Shown: positions 11,633 to 21,302 of the stretch, one piece after another | How positions within the stretch are numbered: position 1 is the stretch's first letter | How the letters are laid out: the number at the start of each line of letters is the position of its first letter | From: Puffinus mauretanicus | Taxonomy: Eukaryota > Chordata > Aves > Procellariiformes > Procellariidae | Direction: 5' to 3' | Assembly: GCA_023333565.1 (NCBI GenBank) | Contig: JAJKFH010002994.1 | Location: forward strand, 248,001 to 312,000 | Length of the DNA: 64,000 nucleotides | Made by a program: the position numbers and the translations under genes | Notes under the pieces: generated by a model | What the model saw: only the letters and a program-made list of their open reading frames with translations | Database searches by the model: none | Told to the model about the DNA's origin: nothing

Positions 11633-13020
11633 TGGCCGCGGCTGGCCTGACCCCCCTGCTCTCTAGCTGTCCATTCTTCCACTTTTCAATTATTCAAACA
11701 GCGTAATGAGAAATTACAGTCTTTCAGCCGCCACCGCCCCGTCAGATCATTATTTGTCATTACCACACTGACCTAAAAAAAAGCATCATAAATCCACATA
11801 CCTGCTTGGTACCTGCTTTCCAGTACAAAGATGGGTGTATTGAATCCCAGAAAGAAATATTCTCTTTTGAAGTAAAGGGCAGAGCTGGCTAGTTAGTTAA
11901 AACAATTAAAAAATAATTGTTGAAATGAATCTTCCCAGGAGAGAGGTGATGGGGATAAGGCAGGAATTTTTTTCTTTAGGTGAAATTTTGTTTAGTAAAA
12001 TAAAAAAATAAAAAAAAAAGAAAGAAAGAAGAGAAAAAGGATCTCATCCATCAACCGAACAGCCCCAGCCCATCATCTCCTTGCGCCTTTGGGGCCGGGA
12101 GGTGGCTGCTCTCGGCTGGGTTACAGCTCTAGCGCAGGACCGCAGCCCTGCATCCCTTCCTGGGGCAGATCATCCCGAAAGCAAAGGAGAAAGAAAGGGA
12201 GGAGGGGGGAGAAGAAGAGGAAGAAGAAGGCGAGAGGGAGGAAGAGAGGGAAGACCTCTAAGGAGCCATGGCGGGGAGGGAATGGCTCGGGTTTCAGGAA
12301 GGCAGGCAGGGACACATCCTTAAATTGGGTGCTGGCAGAGCCGGGGTTACGCCTCGGGGGAAGGGAGAAGCTATTTCAGAGGATTTGGGCTTTTCAGCTC
12401 CTTCCCACCTCCCTCCTCGGCTTTCTGAATGCCCACCTGGAGGAGAAGCCAGCAATAACCATCCGGCTGGAAAGATTCCATTCGATGCCTGAGCCAGCAC
12501 CGGGATGCAGCAGGAGGGGACGGTCCCAAGCCCTCCTGCCCTGCCCAGGGGACTTGGGGACCGCTTGCTGGGGGCCCCGCTCCTCCTCCAAACCATGATC
12601 CTCCCTGCCTGTTCCTGGGCAAGAAATTACCTTCAGAGATCATTTTTTGCAAGATTTTTCCTGCCCGGTCATCCAAGACAGCTCTGCTGAGGACGTTAGA
12701 GAGATCTGCCACGTCCTTGCAATCCCAGCCCACGGTGAAGGATGCCCATGGGCATCCCCAGCAGCTCCCGGGCTGGTACAGCAGGTCAGCCGGTGCTCAA
12801 GGCATCCATGGCAGCCAGGCTCCTCTTTTCCAAGGGTGAAGTCAAGGAGATCTTCTCCAGACTCTCAAAAATCCAAATCTTTGTGTTGTCATTGTTCCCC
12901 AGTCTCCCCTTCGCAGGAAACCTTGCCCATCCACCTCCGTCACCTCGTGTGCTACACATTCGTGTTGTCTCCTTCAGCTCCCGACTGGGGCATCTCTCTT
13001 TATTTTAAAAGGAAGTGTGT
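11633..13020. other. Intergenic sequence between two minisatellites
   Basis: AT-rich around 11.70-12.05 kb with A-rich simple sequence near 12000-12040, then a purine-rich GA/GGA tract at 12180-12255. A short coding-like frame on the minus strand (12631 to about 12735) ends at a GTAATT donor and is reported as a finding. No gene is assigned. Confidence 0.4.
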
Positions 13021-13373
13021 GTTTAACCACTTTTAACCATTATAGCCTTTTAACCATTTTTAACCATTATAGCCTTTTAACCATTTTTAACCATTATAGC
13101 CTTTTAACCATTTTTAACCATTTTTAACCATTACAGCCCTTTAACCACCTTTAACCATTATAGCCTTTCAACCACTTTTAACCATTATAGCCCTTTAACC
13201 ACTTTTAACCATTATAGCCTTTTAACCATTTTTAACCATTATAGCCCTTTAACCATTTTTAACCATTATAGCCCTTTAACCACCTTTAACCATTATAGCC
13301 TTTTAACCATTTTAAGCCATTATAGCCTTTTAACCATTTTAAGCCATTATAGCCTTTTAACCATTTTAACCAT
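13021..13373. repeat. 27-bp minisatellite, unit containing TTTTAACCATTATAGCC
   Basis: About 350 bp made of roughly 13 units of some 27 bp, each built from one or two TTTTAACCATT blocks plus TATAGCC. Variants include TTTAACCACC and TTTTAAGCC. The 3' units (13300-13370) are shorter and diverge to TTTTAAGCCATTATAGCC. No coding content. Confidence 0.95.
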
Positions 13374-16328
13374 CATTGCAAGTAAAAACCTGACAATGCG
13401 AGACTCTTGGGTCCCAGCAGCCTTGAAGGTAGTGGAAAAAGGACCACCAAACGTACTGGGTTTCCCAGTTTTGTGAATTCTTAAGCTCCCCAGCAATTTT
13501 AGGAGTTTTTTGGCTTTGAACAAGTCGATTTTATGATCAACAGGATTCCTGCCCTCGCTTTCACGGGAGACAGCAGTTGCTCGTTGCTCTTGCTGCTGGA
13601 TTGCTCATTTGCTCCTGCACAAAGCCCAGACCCTTCAATGCCCTTAAACACCTGGGCTTCGTGGTTTAGCTCAGCGCAAAGCAGGCTCTGGCTACAACCG
13701 CCGCTACCTGCACGGTTACCCATCTGCCATTACTTTCTTGTAGGGATTCAGTAATTAGCAATTAGGCATTTACTTTTTATTTCCCAGTAGCAGCAAAGTT
13801 ATAATTAGCCAGCTCGCAAATGCGAGCCGCAAAGGTGCCTTTTAAGTCTGTTTTGCCTAATCTTTGACAAACTCTCCGCCGTCCTGGCTAGCTGCCAGGG
13901 CCCCCGGGCTGGAAATCATCAACTTCAGCATCGATCCGCATCCGGACTTTGAACACCGGGAACGTAAGCCTCCCTAAATACCAACGTGCAGGGGTAAGGT
14001 CAGCAGCCTGAAGGTGCTCTCCACCCTGTCCATGATTTCTCGGGCTGTTTGAGCAGCATCTCAGATGTTTTCCGTGTCTACATCGTTACTGCATGTGCTT
14101 TGAATGGCTCGGCAGTATCAGGCTACGGGTTTACGGAAGAGAAAACACAGCCAGCCTTATTCAAGAAACAGGCACAACATAAGAAAGGCTAATTATAAAA
14201 TTCCACAGGGCACCAGGGCTGTTCTCTTGTTTGCCAGGAAAAAAAGCTCTTTTTGTCCTTCGAGATGGTCCTGCCGCCTAGTCACTGAGGGACATCGGTG
14301 ATGCTCACGGGAGCTTCTGGAGGGGACAGGGCTGAGCAGGGCCATGCCCACATCCACTCAGCATCTGCAATGTGCCACGAGCAGCATCTGCCACAGCTTC
14401 CCACGGCGGCGGGGTGGATGGCATCTGTAGCATGTCACCGAATCTCTTTTATGGCAGCAGCTCGGTCATGGGTGGAAGCTGGAGAAAAATAGCAGCTTGC
14501 AAATCTGCAGAAAACACAGAGCTTCCAGAAAAAATAATAAAAAAAAAGCTTTCCCTTTTCAATTAGCTGGGAAAACACAGACAGGAGAGAGAAACCCATT
14601 TGTACGTACTACACCATTGCCAGGAAATATGTTGGCGATTTAGAAGAAGGACCTGGTGCAATATAAAAAAGCCACAAGCTGAAACAAAAGGCATCTTTTT
14701 GCTGGCAGGAGGAAAGGATGGGGCTGTTCCTCAGGACACCAGTTGCTGTTCTGAGCCATTAGCCGGCTTATAACAAACGACAGGTTTCCCCTGCTGATTG
14801 CTGAGCTAAATCACCGGGTATTTATGGGTTTCCTTCCCGCTGCTGCCTGCATTTTGGGCAGCACCAGCATGAAGGATGCTGTGCCTGCAGCAGGATGGAG
14901 CCTCCCCTCCTTCTATGCCTTCCTCTACTGCTCCAGGGCACGGGCAGCGGATGGGACCCTGTGACATGGGGTCCCTGCGACGTGGGGTGCCAGGAGAGGA
15001 ACTCTCACACCTCAAACCAGCCGGCGTCCAGCAGCCTTAGGAGAAAGGAAAGACATAAGCGCAGTACGACAGCATTTCGGTTCCCCTGTCCTGGCGTCAA
15101 GCCCTGCCTGGATGCAGCTGGAGCTGTGGTCCTAGCACATCTCTGGGCTATTTGGTAACCCAAGTGCTAATTTTAATATATTTTCGGGCAGCTGGTAAGT
15201 GCCGAAGGAAGAGCAGGGCTGCAGAAAGAGCAGCTGCAGCCCCCAGAAAGGCTCAGCATTGCCCTTGGCTGCAGCAAGCTGGAGCTCAGGGAGAGGTACC
15301 CATCCCCTCCCTGGACAAAATAAACCTTTGTTCCTCCCGGTAATCTGCTTCCTGACCAACGTGCTGCAGAAACCACCCCAGCCAGGTGAGAAAGAGCAGC
15401 CCAAGGACACGGTGCTGACAGGCAGCTCTGCGGAGGGCCAGCCGATCCGTGCCGTGGACTTGGAGGAGGAGGCACGGACCATAGGGTGGAAGAAGGGATG
15501 GGAAACAGGGAGCTGGGTCCCCTCGGTCGGTCACAGCAAAGGCACTTGCTGTGGACCATTAGCTTTGGGGTACACCTGTGACCCCCTCCCTTTTCTGTGC
15601 CCCCTCTCATGACATTATCTCTCTGGGGCGAAACTTCACCCTACACTGGGACGCTATGGGACAACAGCCGCTGATATATGACGTGTCTGTTGGGACCAGC
15701 ACTCGGTGGCTTCTCTGCCCGCGTCTGCCGGGGAATACAGGCAGCCCACATCTGCTGAAGCGTTACTGGGGTTAGACTGGATTGCTGCAGTGCTTTTAAA
15801 TAAAGGCTAGCTAGCTCGAACCGTGCTGACGGGTGTGATTGAGAAGTGGTGACCTGCATGGGGACAGACAGACTGAGGACACAGACGGGGGGATGTCGCT
15901 GCCTGCTAGTGCAGGAACCTGCGTGGGATGGAGGTGGCGTGTTCAAGCCTGATGCTTCTTCCAGGCTGATCCAGAAAACCTCCAGCTTCAGGGGTGGCCT
16001 GAAGGACCTCCGGAGGGCTGGATCGCATTTTCGGCTGCCAGTCGGCTGAGCGTGCACTAGGTGGCACGCATTTTCCGGAAGAAACGCTTGAGGCAGCTGG
16101 GAGAGGAGTTGGGTTTGGGCAGAGAGCGAAGCCCCAGGTGCCAGCCCCAGGGACCTGCCCGCTCCGGGGGGTGAAGGCAATGGGCAAAGCCCTGCAAGGC
16201 AGAGCAGGGGGAGTGCTGTCCCTAATTAGCACTAATGGGAAGGTGCGGACGGCCAGAGCAGGCGAGACGAGGATGCGACCCAGAGGACTCGGCATCGGTG
16301 GTTTCTTGGCTGAATTTTGCAAAGGCAG
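13374..16328. other. Intergenic, unique sequence
   Basis: No supported gene. Around 13735-13830 is an AT-rich patch with repeated AATTAG/TAATTA cores. At 14895 the plus strand has a short frame that starts with a signal-peptide-like stretch (MEPPLLLCLPLLLQ), and at 15350-15480 another charged open frame. Neither shows a convincing exon structure. Confidence 0.4.
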
Positions 16329-16634
16329 GGATGGAGAGAGACTTTTTACCAGCGCCTGTAGTGTCAGGACAAGGGGCAGGGGTTTTAAACTGAAACAGGG
16401 TAAATTTAGATTGGACCTAAGGAAGAAATGTTTTATGATGAGGGTGGTGAGACACTGGAACAGGTTGTCCAGGGAAGCTGTGGATGCCCCATCACTGGAA
16501 GTGTTCATGGTCAGGTTGGACAGGGCGTGGAGCAACCTGATCTGGTGGAAGATGTCCCTGCCCATGACCATGGGGATTGGACTAGATGGTCTTCAAAGGT
16601 CCCTTCCAACCCAACCATTCATGATTCCATGATT
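16329..16634 (+). mobile_element. CR1 LINE, 5'-truncated 3' end
   Basis: This is the CR1 3' region in sense orientation. It has the TTTAGATTGGACCTAAGGAA-like block (16406-16425), the ACACTGGAACAGGTTGTCCAGGGAAG-type block at 16452-16476, GGACTAGATGGTCTTCAAAGG, and a CCATTCATGATTCCATGATT tail ending near 16634. It is diverged and lacks coding capacity. CR1 is the dominant avian LINE. Confidence 0.9.
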
Positions 16635-19600
16635 TCCTTGGAGAAGGCAGGCGGTGGGACACAGGGAGGTTAGCAGAGCTCGCAGAGCATCTCCCACCAC
16701 CAGCAGGGACCAGGGACATGTCCTCTTCAGCAGCCAAATCCCAGGTGTTGGAGAGCAAGGTCACCTGGTAAGAGCATCTCTGCTTTCTCTAATCGGTCCC
16801 TGGCAGGGACCAGCAGCAGCTGCTGCAGAGGAAAATGAAACAAAATTTCACCGATTATCCTCTGCCTGCGGAGGAATTTCTTCCTAATTCCTGTCACTTC
16901 GGGTTTGCCTGCTCAGGGAAATTAATCTGAAATCAAGTGGGCTGTGAATTCAGAGCGCGGCAGCAATCCCAGCACAGCTTGGACAGAGAGTTTTCTAAGC
17001 GGCCGGGCTATTCCCCAGAGCACGAGGCTAACCCTGGCAATTTAACAGAGCCTCAAGCATCAGGGTTTATATACATTAGTGTAGGACCTTGAGTCAAAAA
17101 CACATGAGATGGTGCAGCCATGGGGAAATTAATTCGACAGCCTTCCAGCCTCGCTGCAAGAAAAGAAACAGGGAGAAGACAAATATTTGGCGAGTTATCC
17201 CGGTGTGTGGATGGCTTAGACAGAAGATGATCCCGTGTTGGAGGACTCGCTGCTTTGCATACTGATTTGGAGAACATGCAGAGAAGGTTGGTTCAGGGTG
17301 TGAGCGCGGGAAATAAGGGATCCAGCTGAAAAAAAGCGTAAGGGACTGTGTTAAACTCTTCAGTTAGGTAGGTAAACCCTATCTAGGGTTAGGGTAAAAA
17401 TCATCAAATCTCATATTGAATATTTTTGCAGGCAGTGAGGACCATGAGGTCTGATCCCTGTAAATAGTGAACAGGGTCCGTAGGGAGAGCTGGACAGCGA
17501 GGTTCACCTTTCAAGCTCGGGGAGCATCGAGCATCTTTGCAGCCACCCTCACACAGAGGAGTTGAAGGGATTGTGATGGTCTCGGCCGTTTGTCAGGCCC
17601 AGGGTTCACGTTGTACGTGGTGCCCCAGCTCTGCTAAACCCTTCCAGGGTGTTGGACCAGCATGGCATACTGCTGTGACTTGGACAAGCGAGGGAGAGGT
17701 ATGAGAAGAGGATGACTGAGGTCCAGCAAAGCGCTTGTATTGCTGAGATGAGATCCCTTAGCCATCTAACCGTGCCTTGCAGAGCCTTCCACGTACCCTG
17801 ATGCAAGATGTCCTACCAGATCAGCTCATAAATCTCTGCTGAAAAATAAATAATAAAATATAATAAGAAGAAAATAAATCCAATGCATTTCTAGATTCTT
17901 CCCACAGCTCAGCCACCACCTGGTTTTATCCCCGTCGTACAGCCCTTCCCTTCTCCGATAACCACGCCCAGCGTACCTCCGCTCTTCCACAACCCCGTAG
18001 ACACCCTGCAGCCCTTATCTGTAACACCCTTCAGACCCTGTAGCATCGTCCAAAGCCCTCGCCCCGCTCCCCTCATCAGCCAGGACTCCTTGCTCCTCAC
18101 TTGCAGCATCTCTTCATCTTCCAGCCATGCTGCCTAGCTCTGCCAGGCTCGATATAATCTATTCTTCACCATCCTCCATTCTCCCTGAAATCTTTTCCCA
18201 TTCGGGATCAGGGGATATTTAATGTCCACCTGTGCAAGCACACGGATCAGAATCTGCTGCCAGCTTTATAAAGTGTACCTATCTATTTTGCAGGCTTGTG
18301 TGTATCGAGGTAGAAAGGAAAAAAATCTTCGCATCGCTCTTCGGTTCCTTATTACGGCCGCAGGAGACAGGAATTCTGAGTACCTGAGTTGTAAATGTGA
18401 AACTTATTGCTTAAACAGCCACATTACAAGCAGGCTATCAATCACATTTGGCAATTATTAGTACTTTGTGAGTATTTTGAACTCAAGTATGTGACAGTCT
18501 CATCCATCCTGGAACAGAGAAATCCATGGGCATTTGCATACAAGGCTGAACTACAGGGAGATACAGCTCCGGAGGATTTTTACTGCAGCTGTAATGGTTA
18601 TGTGCTCGGCACTATACATTTTCTGTAAGCAGAAAACTGACCCTATATAAGCTCTGTAAAGATGAGTCCTGTGTATTGAACCCAGGAAGCAGAGTTTTAT
18701 AATATCCCTCTATGCCTATGGTGTAAGGTGGTTCTATATGGTATTTTTGCTATAATTATTGAGTCCAAGCATAATGTACTTTATTTTTATAAGCCTTTTG
18801 GAGGACCTCTGGAGCCAGGTGTATCACGGCACGTGGTGGGTGAATCAGTGCTGCTGGGTGTAAAGTCCGGGGAAGTTTAAAGTCGTTTGATAAGGGCTGG
18901 TGAATGCTTCCTGATTTTGAAATGTCTTGGTGGTGGTTTTGACTTCTGCTGAAGCACCCATCAAGGGAAAAACCGAGGTGGGGTCTGAGCTACCTCTAAC
19001 ACGGTATTAAGAAGTAATCCACCTATCTGCAAGGTGCTCCAGAATTAGTGTAATCCCTAAATAAACACATACGTCTTGCAAGGGGGCCTGATCAAGATGA
19101 AGCAGGCAGCTGGAAGGAAGCAGGGCTCTATTTCAGAGATACCTGCTGCACACATGCATTACATTTAACGATCCTCGTCCCGTGCTCAAACAACGAACAC
19201 GGCAGGAATCTCCAGGGAGTTGTTTCTGATTTACATGGATGTAAATGAAACCGAAAATAACTCTCCTCAAGGCCGTAGCTGAGCAGCTGATCCATCCCCC
19301 AGGTCACAGCCCCCCAGGAGTCACCCACCACCTTCAACGGGATGAGTCAGTGTTTAGAAAGCAGCTCCACCGACGACATCCAGAAGCATTAAGCTTCATT
19401 AGAGGCCGCACCTCTAACGAGATGTAGGTATCACGGGCTCTGCTGAACCACGGGGATAGAGGTAAGGACACCGGGAGCGTACCTATGTCTAACGTTTCCC
19501 TAAAAGGAGCAAATTCTGTATCCTGGACCCAAAATACTGCAGAACCGGTGGCAGGAGAAGACCCCAGTGCCACCCGTCCCGGGGAAACCCACAGCCTGTG

Positions 19601-20240
19601 TTCTGCTCTGGAGGGGGACGCACGCTGCTCCCTGCTCTGCCCTGCCTCGCTCCGCACAAAACTCCCAGCAGAGGAGCGGTGCAGGACAGAAGAAACCCAA
19701 AGCAGGAGCGGAGCGGGATCAGAGCCAGGGGCTGGGTACCCATCGCTGAGCATCAGCATCAACACCTCTCTCGTTAGGTATGACAAAAAAAAAAAAAGAC
19801 AACCTCCCGGCGCTTCTCCCCGTTTTCAGACCTTTTAAAGCCAGAAATCTCTTTCGCTCTTTGTTGCTCACCTTGACAGTAAAAATATATTTTAAAAGTC
19901 CTTTAATCCAGCAGGTGATTCTCTCTTTTTCCGTGGCTTTCCCGCGCAGGCAGGCTGGCAGCCCCCGGGCATCGCCCGTGCAGCCAGGCTTCTCCTCCAG
20001 CCCGGGTCCTGGGGGGCTGCCGTGGATTTAAGGAGTTGAGGGGGACACGGGGGTGACGGGCACCCACGCGTCTCCCTGAGGGTGCTGGGCCCCACGGCAC
20101 CGGGACTGCACAGCCCGTGGGTGGGGGGTGTCTGTCCCCTTGTCTGGACAAGGGGTGACGCTGTCCCTGCGGTGCCACCGAGCAAAGCAGCTACGACCCA
20201 CCCCAGCCCGGGCATGCGGGGGCACGCGTGGGGTGGGGGG
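16635..20240. other. Intergenic, AT-richer unique sequence
   Basis: No gene or recognisable transposon. 17330-19100 is AT-richer than the rest of the window. At 17391-17402 there are two TTAGGG-type units only, too few to call interstitial telomere. A 13-base A run lies at about 19786-19798. Confidence 0.45.
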
Positions 20241-20249
20241 CACGCTCAG

Positions 20250-20510
20250 TGTGCAAGGGGCACGGCCAGCACCGCTCTGCCCCTGGCTCCTGGGGGGGGC
20301 AGGGGGTGCCCACGGGGGGGTGCCCACAGGGAGGGGTGCCATGGGGGGGGTGCCGACGGGCGGCGGTGCTCGTGGGGGGGGTGGGGGGGAGGTGCGCACG
20401 GGGCGGGGTGTGTGCACACGGCGGGGGTGCTCACGGGGGGAGCACACGGGGGGGTGCACACGGGGGGATGCTCACGGGGGGGTGCTCACGCACCCCCTCA
20501 CCGCCTGACA
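20250..20510. repeat. G-rich irregular minisatellite
   Basis: Repeating GGGGGGGTGCCCAC, GGGGGGTGCTCACG and related units with runs of six to nine G on the plus strand. Unit length is irregular (about 14-25 bp). It leads directly into the CA-rich tract and lies about 0.6-0.9 kb upstream of the DTX2 first exon. It has strong G-quadruplex potential. Confidence 0.85.
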
Positions 20511-21056
20511 CACTTCTGCTCTCACACGCGAGCACACAGCCCCTCTCACACGCTTGCACGCTCAGAAACACACACAGTCACACACGTACAGCAGCTCACA
20601 CGGACCCACGCACTCACAGAGTATCACACACACAGTATCACACAGGTATCACACCCCCACAGTATCACTTGCACATGCGGTATCACACCCACACGGTGTC
20701 GCACCCACAGTACAATACGCACACGCGCTCACACTCGCACACGCACAATCTCTCACACCCAGTATCACACTCACCCACGTGCAGTAACACTCGCACACGC
20801 GGTGTCTCACACAACCAGCATTACACACGCACACACTCACGCAGTGTCACACTCACAGTGTCACACACACTGTCACACGCAGTGTCACACTCACGCAGTG
20901 TCACACTCACGCAGGTGCCGTAACACACGCTCACACAGTACCACGCTCGCGCACACCCACTGTCACACGCACACCCACTGTCACACGCACGGCACCACGC
21001 GCACACGCGGTGTCACGCACACGCCGTCACACACCCACTATGACGCACACTCGCGC
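20511..21056. repeat. CA-rich degenerate tandem repeat (CACAC / CAGTGTCACAC units)
   Basis: About 550 bp of interspersed CACACA, CAGTATCACAC, CAGTGTCACACTCAC and CACACGC units. Irregular periodicity keeps His/Thr-rich frames open on the plus strand and Cys/Val-rich ones on the minus strand. It ends about 30 bp before the GC-box of the DTX2 promoter. Confidence 0.9.
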
Positions 21057-21139
21057 TCCCTCCCCCGCCCACCCCGGGCGCTGCCGGCCCCGCCCCTCGC
21101 ACTACATCCCCCAGGCGGCCGCGCGGGCGCATGCGCACT

Positions 21140-21218
21140 GCCTCCCGCCGCCGCGGGCCGGGAAGTGGCAGCTCCGCAGCAACCGCCGCCGCCGCCGTCG
21201 CCGCCGCCGGGACTCGGG
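21140..21218 (+). other. DTX2: DTX2 non-coding first exon (5' end approximate)
   Basis: GC-rich sequence with a (CCG)n-type tract (about 21180-21210) followed by a consensus donor, GGG|GTGAGG, after 21218. It lies in the CpG island on the plus strand, about 5 kb before the first coding exon, which has an acceptor and therefore needs an upstream exon. The 5' end is a guess from promoter motifs. Other non-coding exons in the following intron cannot be excluded. Confidence 0.5.
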
Positions 21219-21222
21219 GTGA

Positions 21223-21302
21223 GGGCCGGGGCCGGGGCCGGGGCCGGGGCCGGGCAGGGCAGGGCAGGGCAGGGCAGGGCAGGGCAGGGCAGGGCAGGGC
21301 AG
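21223..21302. repeat. GGGGCC and GGGCA tandem repeats at start of DTX2 intron 1
   Basis: About four to five GGGGCC units (21223-21253) run directly into about nine to ten GGGCA units (to about 21302). The tract begins within five bases of the inferred exon 1 donor. The plus (transcribed-sense) strand is the G-rich one, so both DNA and nascent RNA could form G-quadruplexes. Confidence 0.92.

Noticed and set aside
10976..11706. Pro/Phe/Val-rich frames of up to about 224 codons and a minus-strand Gly-Pro-Lys collagen-like frame
   Set aside because: They are translations of the 10/11-bp minisatellite; all frames stay open for the same reason.
17391..17402. TTAGGG-like units (also CCCTAA near 57446)
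   Set aside because: Only two units each; too short for interstitial telomeric sequence.
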